A DNA stretch of 64,000 nucleotides, from NCBI GenBank assembly GCA_019347715.1, contig JAHWKU010000001.1, positions 1-64,000 of the forward strand, read 5' to 3'. Position 1 is the stretch's first letter. Each line of letters starts with the position of its first letter. This DNA comes from Actinomycetota bacterium. GTDB taxonomy: Bacteria; Actinomycetota; CADDZG01; JAHWKV01. The position numbers were made by a program, and so were the translations under genes. Below, piece by piece: positions 24,925-34,205 of the stretch. The notes under the pieces are model-generated. The model made no database searches. It had not been told where the DNA came from and was given only the letters and a program-made list of their open reading frames with translations.

Positions 24925-26448
24925 TCATACTGCCGGACCCAACTCTTCAGAACGGATCATTCTCTTGACTACTTTGCCTGAAGGCATGCGAGGAAGCTCG
25001 TCAACGAACTCGATCTCGGAGGGGACCTTGAAGCGCGCCAGATGCTTTGTGGAGTGGACGATTACCTCTTCCTCGGAAAGCGACTCTTCTGGATGAGTAA
25101 CAACAAACGCCTTCACTCTCTCCCCCTGTCTCGGATCGGGAACTCCAAGGACCGCTGCGTCGGCCACTGAAGGGTGGCTGCGGATTGCTTCCTCCACCTC
25201 ACCGGGAAACACGTTGAAGCCCGAAACGATGATCACTTCCTTCTGCCTATCCACCAGCCAGAGATAACCGTCCTCATCCTGGTAAGCGATGTCTCCAGTT
25301 TTGAACCAATCTCCGGAAAATGCTTTGCTCGTGGCCTCCGGTTCCTCCCAATAACCCTTGAACACATTCGGCCCCTTCACCCAGATCTCTCCAGGATCGC
25401 CCATCATGACGTCTTCACCCGAAGCATCGACGATGCGGACCTCTTGGTCCGGCAGTGGCAGCCCGATCGAGCCCGGCCTCTGCTCCCCCATCCTGGTGGT
25501 GGCAACGGTTGGTGCGGTCTCGGTAAGACCGTAGCCCTCCCAGATCTCCACGCCGTAGACCTCCCTGAACGCCGGGATTACCTCAACAGGCAGCCTCGAG
25601 GCCCCCGATACGGCGAACCGCACTTTTGATAGATCGAAGGCGGCCGGGCTGTCTACCGCAAGCCAGGCAAGATACATCGGGGGGGCACCTGCGAGGATCG
25701 TCACGCCGTGGTCTGCGACCCTCCTGAGAGTCGCAGCTGCATCGAATCGCTCTTCCAAGAGAATCGTTGCTCCCTGCCTGATCGAAAGTCCAAGAACGAC
25801 GTTGAGCCCGAAGATGTGGGACAGGGGAAGCACCGCTAGAACGATGTCATCGGGTTGGGTGTAGCTGCCTTCGATCTTCACCATCTGGTCGAGATTCGCC
25901 GCGAGATTCCCGTGGGAGAGCATGGCGCCTTTGGGAGCGCCTGCGGTACCAGAGGTATAAGCGAGAACTGCGAGGTCGTCCGAGGTCATCTCGGCGTCGA
26001 TGGGCTGACCTTCAGTCTCCAGCTCGGAAAAAGCCATAGCGGATGGATGCCTGCCGATGACGTAGACCGGGGCAGGATGGGGGCCGGCAGACATCACCTC
26101 GTTGGCGAAGCTCTCCTGGGAAACGATGACTCTCGGCGCCACGCTGCCCAGGTATGGCCTCAATTCCGAGGCTCTAAGCATCGGGTTCATCGGCACGCTG
26201 ATAGCCCCGGCCCGGAGCGCAGCGAAGTGAAGGCAGGCGAAGTCCGGGGTGTTGCCGATCGAAAAGGCCACCCTGTCTCCCTTGCGAATGCCTATCTTGT
26301 GGAGTCCGACGGCCAGCCGGTCCACCCTGGAATCCAGGTCTCGATAGGGGATGGGACCATCCTTCGAGATGATCGCGGGCTTATCCGGAAAGGCCCGAGC
26401 GCTGGTGCGGAGGTCAACTGCCAGGTTCACCCCCGTATGTTGCACCAT
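24925..26448 (-). CDS. AMP-forming acyl-CoA synthetase
   Basis: 507 residues of the adenylate-forming superfamily: P-loop AYTSGTAGAPKGAMLSHGN (about 167-185), GYGLTETAPT, DWFKTGD and the hinge/C-terminal PRMPSGKVVKRM with its catalytic lysine. It would activate a fatty or other carboxylic acid to its CoA ester; chain-length preference cannot be read. Two acyl-CoA dehydrogenases at 58734-61079 may act downstream. Confidence 0.9.
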   Translation of the reverse strand: MVQHTGVNLAVDLRTSARAFPDKPAIISKDGPIPYRDLDSRVDRLAVGLHKIGIRKGDRVAFSIGNTPDFACLHFAALRAGAISVPMNPMLRASELRPYLGSVAPRVIVSQESFANEVMSAGPHPAPVYVIGRHPSAMAFSELETEGQPIDAEMTSDDLAVLAYTSGTAGAPKGAMLSHGNLAANLDQMVKIEGSYTQPDDIVLAVLPLSHIFGLNVVLGLSIRQGATILLEERFDAAATLRRVADHGVTILAGAPPMYLAWLAVDSPAAFDLSKVRFAVSGASRLPVEVIPAFREVYGVEIWEGYGLTETAPTVATTRMGEQRPGSIGLPLPDQEVRIVDASGEDVMMGDPGEIWVKGPNVFKGYWEEPEATSKAFSGDWFKTGDIAYQDEDGYLWLVDRQKEVIIVSGFNVFPGEVEEAIRSHPSVADAAVLGVPDPRQGERVKAFVVTHPEESLSEEEVIVHSTKHLARFKVPSEIEFVDELPRMPSGKVVKRMIRSEELGPAV

Positions 26449-26520
26449 CTAAAGGACTTCCCGCCCCTTTCCGATAACTAGTTACGACGTCTGAATTACC
26501 GGTCCAAAGGTGGACCGGCC

Positions 26521-26598
26521 TCCCGACAAGGGCAAACCCGGGGCGACCCGGGGACGCAAAGTCACGGGCCTTCGGAAGAAGGCAGCCGGATCGTCGAA
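26521..26598 (+). ncRNA. Cyclic di-GMP-I riboswitch (GEMM-I)
   Basis: Shows the class I c-di-GMP aptamer in order: CGAC (26524-26527), AGGGCAAACC, a P2 hairpin closed by a GCGA tetraloop (26537-26551), GGACGCAAAG (26552-26561), a P3 hairpin GGGCC...AAGGCAGCC with its receptor region, and GTCG (26593-26596) closing P1 with CGAC. It precedes an intrinsic terminator and a secreted CAP-domain gene. AAGGAGGAGGAG (26597-26608) could pair with the terminator's 5' arm as an antiterminator; whether ligand turns expression on or off cannot be read by eye. Confidence 0.9.
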
Positions 26599-26610
26599 GG
26601 AGGAGGAGCA

Positions 26611-26644
26611 AAATCCTTCTCCTCCCCCGGAGAAGGATTTTTTT
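26611..26644 (+). terminator. Intrinsic terminator of the c-di-GMP riboswitch
   Basis: A perfect 12-bp stem (AAATCCTTCTCC with GGAGAAGGATTT), a 6-nt loop TCCCCC, then a continuous T run. It lies 13 nt after the aptamer and about 70 nt before the CAP-domain gene, the arrangement of a transcriptional riboswitch. Confidence 0.9.
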
Positions 26645-26713
26645 GTTGGGTGGCCGAAAAACCGGCGGATTTGTGAGGGAAGTCCGTTTAGTTAAGAGAG
26701 GTGTTTGGGGCAG

Positions 26714-27532
26714 ATGAAGCGATGGAGGCTGCGCCTACTCCTGCTGGCAGCAGGAGTCTTCGGCATGTGGCTGCTGGGGTCGGGCGCCGCCTGGGCCCAG
26801 TCCTCACACGAATCCTGTTTCGTCTCGAAGATAAATGCCGCCCGCTCGACCCCGCTTACCGTCCGCTCCGACCTAGTCGCCATCGCCCGCCGCCACTCCC
26901 AGCGCATGGCGAGCTCGGGCACGATCTTTCACAACGGCAACCTCGCCAACGAGGCCCCCAGCGACTGGCAATCCCTGGGAGAAAACGTCGGAATGGGCCC
27001 TTCCTGCTCGGACATCCACACCGCTTTCATGAACTCACCATCGCATCGCAAGAACATCCTCGACCCAAAATTCAATTTCGTGGGGGTCGGCGTCGTGACC
27101 GCTTCGGATGGCACGCTTTATGTCACCGAAGTGTTCATGGAAGCCTCCCAGCCTGCCCCAAGCCAGCCGGCCCCCACGAGCTCTACCTCCGGTAGCACCA
27201 CCACCACGAAGAAAAGCTCCACTCCGAGGACCAGGACGACTGCTCCTCGCCCAAGGGCTCAGGCACCGGCTGCACCCGAGCCCCCTCCGCCCCCGCCCCC
27301 TCCGCCCCCTGGAGCCAGCGTCAAAGGAAACACACTGGCGATGATCGACCAGATCACTTTTCCTTCTGGGCTTCCCGAAGAGATGAAGGCCTCATATGAA
27401 GGACTCAGGAAGGCGAAGGCTGAGGAACTGAATGCCTTGCAAAGAAAGACCGCGGCCGAAGAGGAACGAAGACGCGGTCTCTTCTCGAAGGTCGCCTCTT
27501 ATCTCGGAGGAGTTTTAGCCGGATCGATCTGA
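26714..27532 (+). CDS. Secreted CAP/SCP-domain protein under c-di-GMP riboswitch control
   Basis: About 272 residues: signal peptide ending near AWA (about 26), a CAP domain (HSQRMASSGTIFHNGNL, SLGENVGMG, MNSPSHRKNILDPKFNFVGVG, cited in parts), a Ser/Thr/Pro linker with a run of nine prolines, and a charged C-terminal helix. CAP proteins are extracellular; bacterial members are linked to cell-wall or spore-coat functions, with no common activity. Start ATG 26714 is favoured by the signal peptide; TTG 26705 is possible. Together with the riboswitch it suggests surface remodelling controlled by c-di-GMP. Confidence 0.85.
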   Translation: MKRWRLRLLLLAAGVFGMWLLGSGAAWAQSSHESCFVSKINAARSTPLTVRSDLVAIARRHSQRMASSGTIFHNGNLANEAPSDWQSLGENVGMGPSCSDIHTAFMNSPSHRKNILDPKFNFVGVGVVTASDGTLYVTEVFMEASQPAPSQPAPTSSTSGSTTTTKKSSTPRTRTTAPRPRAQAPAAPEPPPPPPPPPPGASVKGNTLAMIDQITFPSGLPEEMKASYEGLRKAKAEELNALQRKTAAEEERRRGLFSKVASYLGGVLAGSI

Positions 27533-27570
27533 GCGGCAGCCTGAAGCCGCTCTATGTTCCCCATGCACCG

Positions 27571-27576
27571 TAGAAT
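27571..27576 (+). promoter_or_regulatory. -10 box (TAGAAT), leaderless gene at 27585
   Basis: TAGAAT followed by 8 nt and a GTG start. No Shine-Dalgarno sequence before the GTG. Confidence 0.4.
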
Positions 27577-27584
27577 CGGCGCCC

Positions 27585-28379
27585 GTGACATCAAGCTCTC
27601 CTGCGATCCCCGTCATCTGCTCAACCGGCAGTTTCTGGATGTGGGAATTAGAACGAACGTTCGGGGTTATAGCCGAAGCCGGTTTCGATGCGGTCGAGCT
27701 CATGGTGACAAGGGATCCCCGAACTCAATCTCCTGAGATACCGAGGAGACTTGCAGCGAAGAACGGTCTCAGAATCACGGCGGTGCATGCCCCGATGCTC
27801 GTGATCACCAGAAGAGTGTGGGGACCAAACTTCAAACCGATCATCGATCGTTCGGTCGAGCTCGCCAAAAAGGTGGGAGCCGACGTAGTGGTGGTGCACC
27901 CGCCATATCTATGGGAGCTCAAGTACCAGGCCTGGCTGATCGGAGAGCTCGATAGGCAGACCGCCGAGCACGGCGTCTCCGTAGCCGTGGAGAACATGTT
28001 CCGCCTATGGATCGGCACAAACGCAGTGAGGGGGCATCGCTGGGTCAGCCCCAGCGATCTGCAGCGATTCACTCAGATAACTCTCGATACCAGCCACTGC
28101 GGCGTGGATGAGTACGACATCCTGGAAGCTCTCGAGAAGGTGGGAAACCACCTGTCCCATGTCCATCTCTCCGACAGCCATCTAGACCACCGGGACAACC
28201 ATGCCCTCCCGGGAGAGGGCCGCCTTCCTCTGGTCCCGTTCCTCCAGGAGCTCAAAGCTCTCGCCTACAAAGGGGCCGTTTCGCTCGAGCTGGATATGAG
28301 GGAGGTCCTCGACCAGCCTGAGGGGCCCGTCGAGGCCCTTCGCAGGGCGAGGAAGTTCACCCTGGAGCAGGTTGGTTGA
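27585..28379 (+). CDS. Sugar phosphate isomerase/epimerase-like TIM-barrel protein
   Basis: 264 residues of the xylose isomerase-like/AP endonuclease 2 superfamily: FDAVELMVTRD, AVHAPM, VVVHPPYLW, VAVENMF, LDTSHCG, HVHLSDS and EGRLPL mark successive strands with the usual metal-binding His, Glu and Asp. Substrate cannot be assigned. Start is GTG 27585. Confidence 0.8.
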   Translation: MTSSSPAIPVICSTGSFWMWELERTFGVIAEAGFDAVELMVTRDPRTQSPEIPRRLAAKNGLRITAVHAPMLVITRRVWGPNFKPIIDRSVELAKKVGADVVVVHPPYLWELKYQAWLIGELDRQTAEHGVSVAVENMFRLWIGTNAVRGHRWVSPSDLQRFTQITLDTSHCGVDEYDILEALEKVGNHLSHVHLSDSHLDHRDNHALPGEGRLPLVPFLQELKALAYKGAVSLELDMREVLDQPEGPVEALRRARKFTLEQVG

Positions 28380-28494
28380 ACGTCCAATCACTCTGCGTGG
28401 CCATTGTGCGAATGACTATTGACAGAACCCCTCCCGGGCCCTTTCATAGTCTCCCTAGCTCACCCTAAGTGGTGACGATACGCCGAAGGACGAT

Positions 28495-28878
28495 ATGCCC
28501 AGTTCCGTGAGAGTGGTCGTGGTCGACGACACCGACCACGTGCGCGAGATGCTTTCCTCGATGCTGGCTCTCGACGGGTTCAACGTCGTGGGAGAAGCCC
28601 GAAGCGGAGAAGAGGCAATAGGGCTGGTCGGCGACAAGAAACCAGACGTGGTCGTTATGGATTACTCGATGCCTGGGATGGACGGACTCGAGGCCACTAG
28701 GCAAATACGAAGCGCCATGCCCAAGCAAAGCATCATCCTCTATACCGCGTACGTCGACGACACTTTGAAGAAGGCGGCTTCGGAAGCCGGAGCGGCCCTG
28801 GTCGTAGGAAAAGTCGAGGGCCTCGAGACGCTCGAGAGAAGCATCTCGGAGCTCTGCATGCAGCTGGCCAGCGAGTGA
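28495..28878 (+). CDS. Single-domain response regulator
   Basis: 127 residues, a CheY-like receiver without output domain. Acidic pair in VVVVDDTD, phosphoacceptor Asp in VVVMDYSMPGMDG, Thr in LYTAY, Lys in VVGKVEG. AAGGA lies 5 nt before the ATG, and a TTGACA at 28419-28424 may be part of its promoter. Its stop overlaps the start of the histidine kinase, the evident partner. It may act through protein contacts. Confidence 0.9.
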   Translation: MPSSVRVVVVDDTDHVREMLSSMLALDGFNVVGEARSGEEAIGLVGDKKPDVVVMDYSMPGMDGLEATRQIRSAMPKQSIILYTAYVDDTLKKAASEAGAALVVGKVEGLETLERSISELCMQLASE

Positions 28879-31679
28879 ACACTTCGGGCTGGCACGAACA
28901 CCTGCGGACAGAGCGAACCAAGAACTATCTAAGAATCGCCGCAATCACGCGGTTCATCGCAATTGCCGGTGTGGTTATCGCGATCCAGTTGCCCGGTATG
29001 CGGCCCTCAAACTACGTGCCATTTTTTATCGTCATCGGAATAGAGACCGCTGCAAACCTCCTCTACCTGGTCGTTGGTCACAAGCGATGGCCTGCCGCAA
29101 CGTTTCACCTGTCCGGACTCATCGACGTAGCCGCTCTTGGATTCTTGGTCTATCTAACGGGAGGATCGAATTCTTACTTCATACCTCTCTACGCCCTGCT
29201 GATCGTTTTCAACGGGATCTTCTACGGATGGCCTGGAATGCTCTCTGGCACGATCCCCAGCGCGGTCTCCTACATCTCTGCGAGTGTCGCTTCCCCTGAC
29301 GCGGTGTCGCTCAACGCGATTGGAGTAACTCTTGGATCATGGGCGGCGCTGGCATTTTTGTCCTCGGTCGTTGGGAATCGCGAGCGGCTCGACCGTCTGG
29401 CTTTTCTAGAACGCAACGCCCAGCTGTCGGCTATCTACGAGACCAGCGCGAACATCTCGAATCAATTCGAGGCTGAAGCCTTATTGGGAGTCGCGACCGA
29501 AAAGACGCACGAGCTTGCCCGCGAGATGTGGGGGCCAGGTGTTGTGACCGCCGTCACAACACTCGATTCCGAACTGTCTGAGATGACGGTGGTGCGGGTT
29601 GGTGGCCGGCCCGGCAAAGTCGAACGAGACCGCTTCCCGTACTCCCTGGTTCCCGAGTCGCTCCGGGAAAGACTTGCCAAGAGGAAGCCTTATTTCATAG
29701 GACCGGGCGAATTCGGCCAGCTGCGCGAGTGGTTTGGCCTTTCGGAAAAGGCCTCGGCGATTGCTGCGCCCATCCATGTGGGCGAAGAACTGCTGGGTAC
29801 CCTGTCGGTCCGCTCCGATTCGGTGATGTCACCATCAAGTCATCAGCTGGAAGCCCTGGAAACCATCGCCAATCATGTTGGTGCGGCGATGTTCAGAGTG
29901 CGTGAGCTCGAAGCGGAACGCAGGCGGCGTCAACAGGCCACCGAACTCTTCGAGCTCGCCAGGGACCTGCGAGCCATCTCCAGTCTCGATGCCTGTCTCG
30001 AACGGATAGCAGAGACAAGCCTTCCGATCATGGACGCGGAATCTTGTCTCATAGGTCTTCTGACCGATGACGGCCTTGCAGTCAAGCCCCAAGCCTGGGC
30101 ATCGGCAGTGGGGAGAGTACCTTCTTCGGAAGAAATCGAAAGGGTCGGATCGGTACCGGTGGAGTTTTTGAGAGAGGCCATCGGCGACCAAAGACCATTC
30201 GAAGTTCTATCGCTCGATGGTCAGCCCGAAATCTACAAGGAGCTCGGGGAGCTATTTGGGTGCAAGAGCGGGCTGCTGCTCCCGATCATGATCAGGGGGG
30301 ACGTCGCAGGACTCCTCGCCTTTGGCCATCGACAAGAGAACGTGCGCTTTTCCATTCAACGTCTGAAGCTTGGAGAGGCAATCGCAGGACTGGCGTCGGT
30401 AGCCATCGACAACGTACGCCTCCACGAAAGCGAAGCCCGGTCGGCTCGAGAGCACACAGCGTTGTTCGAGGTTGCCTGCCTCATTGCAGAGACCTCCGAC
30501 ATAACTGAGATATGCGTTCGGGTGGCCAAATCGAGCTTGGAGGCGACGGCGGCTGCGGCGGCAGAGATTCTCCTTGTGAAAGAAGACCGGCTCGTTCCCC
30601 AGGTGAAGTTAGAAGCGGAAAAGGGCGCTTCTTCTTTATCGTCGCTGGAAGCCATTCCCTTCGACGCTGCGCTCAAGGAGTTCATGCGCGCCGGCAGGAC
30701 TGCTCAGGTGAGGGGCTCGACAGAGCTGCCGCTTCTTGCAGATTGGCTCGGAGAAGGGGGTGGAACCCGGGTTGTTGCCCCTCTGGTTCTACAGGAAGAA
30801 CCCATCGGGCTTCTTGTTGTCGAAATGACAACCGAAACGATCGAAGACCGAGGCGAACCGCTGATCGCGGGGATCGCATCGCTCGCTTCCGCTGCAATCG
30901 ATCACGCCATGAAACTCGAAGCAGAGAGAGAAGCCGTCGAACAGCTGAAAGAGCTAGACCGGCTCAAAACCGAGATGGTCTCCACGACCTCCCACGAGCT
31001 TCGATCTCCATTGACCTCCATCTCCGGCTATGCCAAGACTCTTCTTCGCTCGGGAGCAAACTTCTCGGAGGAGGAGCAGCGAGAGTTTCTCGGAGTTATC
31101 GACCAGCAGGCCAAACAGCTGTCGAGACTGATCGACGAGCTCTTGAACGTCTCGCGAATAGAGCAAGGAGGGGTTCTTCTGACGTTTCGGCCGATCGACA
31201 TGCACCTGCTGTTGGCCGACATCATCGCCGCTGCGAAGGGCCGAACTTCAAGTCACGAGTTCGATCTCGAATTCCCTCCAGACTTTCCACCCGTGGTCGG
31301 GGACGAAGGCAAGTTGGTGGAGATCATCGGCAATCTCGTCGACAACGCCATCAAATACTCTCCCGACGGGGGGACGATTACGATCGGAGGAGAAGTTCTC
31401 CAAGGAGAGGTTCATCTCTTCGTGCGGGACGAGGGTGTTGGAATAGACAAGGAGGACCTGGACACCGTCTTTCAGAAGTTCTATCAGGTCGAGGGACGGC
31501 CGCAGGCGAAGGGGTCGGGGCTCGGCTTATACATCGTCTCAGAACTGGTGAAAGCCCACGACGGAAAGATCTGGGTCACCAGCGAAGTAGGCGAGGGCAC
31601 TACCTTCCATGTCACTCTGCCCCAGCGCAGAGCCACAGACCGGCTGGCAGCCGGCAGAGATGCAGTAGAGAGTCGCTGA
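28875..31679 (+). CDS. Membrane sensor histidine kinase with multiple GAF domains
   Basis: 934 residues. About six N-terminal helices (20-175) form a membrane sensor; a short coil leads to three GAF-like regions (about 190-345, 355-515, 520-680); then HisKA with STTSHELRSPLTSISGYAKT (His near 700) and HATPase with NLVDNAIKYSPDGG, DEGVGI and GSGLGLYIV. The start GTG overlaps the regulator's stop. The ligand of the GAF domains is not evident; no phytochrome cysteine or GGDEF/EAL part is seen. Confidence 0.9.
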   Translation: MNTSGWHEHLRTERTKNYLRIAAITRFIAIAGVVIAIQLPGMRPSNYVPFFIVIGIETAANLLYLVVGHKRWPAATFHLSGLIDVAALGFLVYLTGGSNSYFIPLYALLIVFNGIFYGWPGMLSGTIPSAVSYISASVASPDAVSLNAIGVTLGSWAALAFLSSVVGNRERLDRLAFLERNAQLSAIYETSANISNQFEAEALLGVATEKTHELAREMWGPGVVTAVTTLDSELSEMTVVRVGGRPGKVERDRFPYSLVPESLRERLAKRKPYFIGPGEFGQLREWFGLSEKASAIAAPIHVGEELLGTLSVRSDSVMSPSSHQLEALETIANHVGAAMFRVRELEAERRRRQQATELFELARDLRAISSLDACLERIAETSLPIMDAESCLIGLLTDDGLAVKPQAWASAVGRVPSSEEIERVGSVPVEFLREAIGDQRPFEVLSLDGQPEIYKELGELFGCKSGLLLPIMIRGDVAGLLAFGHRQENVRFSIQRLKLGEAIAGLASVAIDNVRLHESEARSAREHTALFEVACLIAETSDITEICVRVAKSSLEATAAAAAEILLVKEDRLVPQVKLEAEKGASSLSSLEAIPFDAALKEFMRAGRTAQVRGSTELPLLADWLGEGGGTRVVAPLVLQEEPIGLLVVEMTTETIEDRGEPLIAGIASLASAAIDHAMKLEAEREAVEQLKELDRLKTEMVSTTSHELRSPLTSISGYAKTLLRSGANFSEEEQREFLGVIDQQAKQLSRLIDELLNVSRIEQGGVLLTFRPIDMHLLLADIIAAAKGRTSSHEFDLEFPPDFPPVVGDEGKLVEIIGNLVDNAIKYSPDGGTITIGGEVLQGEVHLFVRDEGVGIDKEDLDTVFQKFYQVEGRPQAKGSGLGLYIVSELVKAHDGKIWVTSEVGEGTTFHVTLPQRRATDRLAAGRDAVESR

Positions 31680-31943
31680 TCAGCGGCCCCTGAATAAGCG
31701 CAGAACCAAAAGGAAGAGGGTAGCTCCAACGAATGCAACCACCAGAGAGCTGAAAAAACGCCCTCCAGGCGCATCCAGATCGAGACTGCGAAAGATCCAC
31801 CCGCCGATCACGGCTCCGATGACGCCGACGACGATGTTGAGAAGGCATCCCATCCGCTCGTTGGTCCTGGCGACGATGCTCGCGAGCCACCCGGCGAGGC
31901 CGCCGATGACGATGATCGATATCCAACTGAGACTCTGGTCCAT
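31680..31943 (-). CDS. GlsB/YeaQ/YmgE-type small membrane protein
   Basis: 87 residues with three hydrophobic helices and the family pattern GGLAGWLAS, NIVVGVIGAVIGGWIF and a final AFVGATLFLLVLR. The family is often called transglycosylase-associated; its biochemical role is not established. GGAGG lies before the ATG. It converges directly on the histidine kinase gene. Confidence 0.85.
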   Translation of the reverse strand: MDQSLSWISIIVIGGLAGWLASIVARTNERMGCLLNIVVGVIGAVIGGWIFRSLDLDAPGGRFFSSLVVAFVGATLFLLVLRLFRGR

Positions 31944-31999
31944 TTCCGTTATCCTCCCCCAAGATCGGCCACTTTGGTCACTTTGAGCAAGGACGAGCT

Positions 32000-32101
32000 T
32001 TGCGTCGCAACACGATAATCGCAGTTGGCCTATTGCTTCTGGCTATTACCGTTGCCGGGGTTCTTGGAGTGATCCAGCTGACAAAGGTGCTAGGTCCCTA
32101 A
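32000..32101 (+). CDS. 33-residue single-helix protein
   Basis: TTG start with AAGGACGAG about 6 nt upstream; the product has a short basic N-terminus (MRRNT), one helix (about 6-27) and a short polar tail ending in TAA. It overlaps the 3' end of the convergent acyltransferase by 4 nt. Existence rests on the ribosome-binding site and hydrophobic profile only; no homologue recognised. Confidence 0.45.
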   Translation: MRRNTIIAVGLLLLAITVAGVLGVIQLTKVLGP

Positions 32102-33114
32102 CGAAAGATTCCCCGACGCGCCGCCAGATTCCTATTGATCATCTGTTGGATCCGATCGCGCACCTGGTCGGCGACGTCGAAGATCATCATCGTGTCCTCG
32201 TGGGCATCGGCTGGCAGGTGCTCCGTTCCAATCGGGTCGCCGAACTCAATCATCCATTTCGTAGGAAGGGGAAGGGCTCCTAGAGGACCGAGCGCAGGAA
32301 AGAACGGCGTTATCGGGAAATAAGGAAACCCAAACAGCCGGGCAAGAGGCTTCACGTTGGCGATCATGGGATATATCTCCTCGGCGCCGGTGATCGCAAC
32401 CGGGATAATCGGTACTCGCGACTTGAGAGCGATCTCGACGAAGCCGCCTCGGCCGAACCGCTGCAAACGGTAGCGCTGACCGAATGGCTTGCCCACTCCC
32501 TTATAGCCTTCTGGAAAGACGCCGACCAGCTCACCGTTCCGCAAGAGTCTCAACGCATCGTCCGCGTTCGCATGAACGTTGCCGCTCTTTCTGGAAAGGT
32601 GCGAGATAAAGGGGAACTGGTAAACGAGATCGGCGCCGACCAGCCGCAGTGTCCTGCGAGCTGGATGCTCCTCACGCAATCCGAACTGGAGCATTACGCC
32701 GTCCCACGGGACGGTGCCAGAGTGGTTCGAAACCAACATGGCGGAGCCCGTCATCGGAACATTTTCAATTCCGATCGCCGTGACTCGCCAGTAATGGCGA
32801 TAGAGAGCCATGGCAAGGGGATGGAATATCTGATCGGTGAGATCCTCGTCGAAACCAAGATCATCGACCGTGTAGTCTCCGGCCACCCTTCGTTGAAAGA
32901 ACTCCATGAACTGCCGTACGCGCTCCTCGAGAACGGCTTCAGGTGGTCTTCTTTCAGGGGCCGCAGGCAAGCTTCCTTTACGAGGACCGGCGTGGATATG
33001 GCAGAAACCCCTTTCGTCGATGGCGAAGTTTCGGCACCGGCGCTGGGATGAAGTAATCGCCCGGCACCTTTCTCTGGCATCTGCTTCCCGCACGGCCGAA
33101 GACTGGCTAGTCAT
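32098..33114 (-). CDS. PlsC-type lysophospholipid acyltransferase with Cys/His-rich N-terminus
   Basis: 338 residues. The acyltransferase domain has the catalytic NHSGTVPWD (HX4D variant) and the acceptor motif FPEGYKG. An extra N-terminal region has CRAITSSQRRCRNFA followed by CHIH, which could bind zinc. It overlaps the upstream epimerase gene by 4 nt, a pairing common in actinobacteria. It probably acylates a lysophospholipid or related glycerolipid at the inner membrane face. Confidence 0.85.
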   Translation of the reverse strand: MTSQSSAVREADARERCRAITSSQRRCRNFAIDERGFCHIHAGPRKGSLPAAPERRPPEAVLEERVRQFMEFFQRRVAGDYTVDDLGFDEDLTDQIFHPLAMALYRHYWRVTAIGIENVPMTGSAMLVSNHSGTVPWDGVMLQFGLREEHPARRTLRLVGADLVYQFPFISHLSRKSGNVHANADDALRLLRNGELVGVFPEGYKGVGKPFGQRYRLQRFGRGGFVEIALKSRVPIIPVAITGAEEIYPMIANVKPLARLFGFPYFPITPFFPALGPLGALPLPTKWMIEFGDPIGTEHLPADAHEDTMMIFDVADQVRDRIQQMINRNLAARRGIFR

Positions 33115-34190
33115 TTACGACCTCCGGCTTTGCCTACGACGTATGGCCTTTGGGGAATCTCGGTGTGGCGACTCCCCCCAAGCGCGGCGACTCGGTCGTA
33201 GAGGCCTCGCTCCCATTCGGTCAGGGCCGCTGGACCGGCAGTTTCATGCCCTCTGGATTCGAGGTAGCTGGCCAGCGCCTCCAGAGTCGAATATCTCGGA
33301 GAGTAGCCGAAAACAGTCTTCAGTCTGTCGTTGTCCACTACTCGTCCGTGAATGATGAGGCTCAATTGATCGGTTGGAAAATCAACCAGCGACAGCCTGC
33401 GCATAAGGTCCGCCGCCATGAGTCCGAATGGCCCAACTATGGGAATGGGCAGACGTCTTGCCAGACGTATTGCTTGCGACAGATAGATGACACCGTTTCC
33501 GGCGACGTTGAAGACCCCAGGCTTATCTGAGACGACGGCCTGCCTGAGCACTTCTGTGGCATCTTCCTCATGGAGTAACTGAAGGCGGGGATCGAAGCCG
33601 AGAGCGGTTGGGATGACCGGCAGCGAAAAGAGCTGAGTCATGTTCGTCTGCGCACGCGGCCCCACGACGTTGGCCATTCGCAAGATCGTGAGGGTTACAT
33701 CCGGCCTTCTCCTTCCGAAATCTCTGGCGAAAGTCTCGGCATCTGCGACATCCTTGGAATAGCCCTCGAGATGACCGGAATGAGACCAGCTCTCGGCCAG
33801 GACGGATGGGTGCTTTGGATCCGAACCGTAGACGGCGGTCGATGACCGAACAACCAGCTTCTTGATCTTCTCAGTCCTCTGACATGCCCCAAGGAGCTGC
33901 ATGGTGCCGATCACGTTGCGCTCCTTCTGCGCCGACCTTCCCCCAACTCGGATGGCGTTGGAGGAGAGATCTGCGTGGACGACCGTGTCCACTCCTGCGC
34001 CGGTGATGATCTTGTGAATCAGCGGACTTCTGATATCCGCTTTCTGGTACTCGGTGCGATTCAGGTCAATCGGTGGCTCTTCGAGGCCCACCCCAAGGAT
34101 GAAGTCGACTTCATCTGAGCTCTCCAGGGCTTGAGCTAAAGAAGCGCCCAAATACCCGGAGATCCCGGTGATCAACACACGTTTGCTCAT
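33111..34190 (-). CDS. NAD-dependent epimerase/dehydratase family protein
   Basis: 359 residues, extended short-chain dehydrogenase: ITGISGYLGASLAQAL (GxxGxxG, about 7-22), HADLSS, and an SSTAVYGS active-site Ser region. The usual YxxxK is YSKDV (YSKDVAD), where the lysine is misplaced by spacing, so activity may be altered. Context with the acyltransferase suggests cell-envelope lipid or sugar metabolism; substrate unknown. Confidence 0.8.
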   Translation of the reverse strand: MSKRVLITGISGYLGASLAQALESSDEVDFILGVGLEEPPIDLNRTEYQKADIRSPLIHKIITGAGVDTVVHADLSSNAIRVGGRSAQKERNVIGTMQLLGACQRTEKIKKLVVRSSTAVYGSDPKHPSVLAESWSHSGHLEGYSKDVADAETFARDFGRRRPDVTLTILRMANVVGPRAQTNMTQLFSLPVIPTALGFDPRLQLLHEEDATEVLRQAVVSDKPGVFNVAGNGVIYLSQAIRLARRLPIPIVGPFGLMAADLMRRLSLVDFPTDQLSLIIHGRVVDNDRLKTVFGYSPRYSTLEALASYLESRGHETAGPAALTEWERGLYDRVAALGGSRHTEIPQRPYVVGKAGGRK

Positions 34191-34205
34191 CAGCCGAAGG
34201 CTAAC

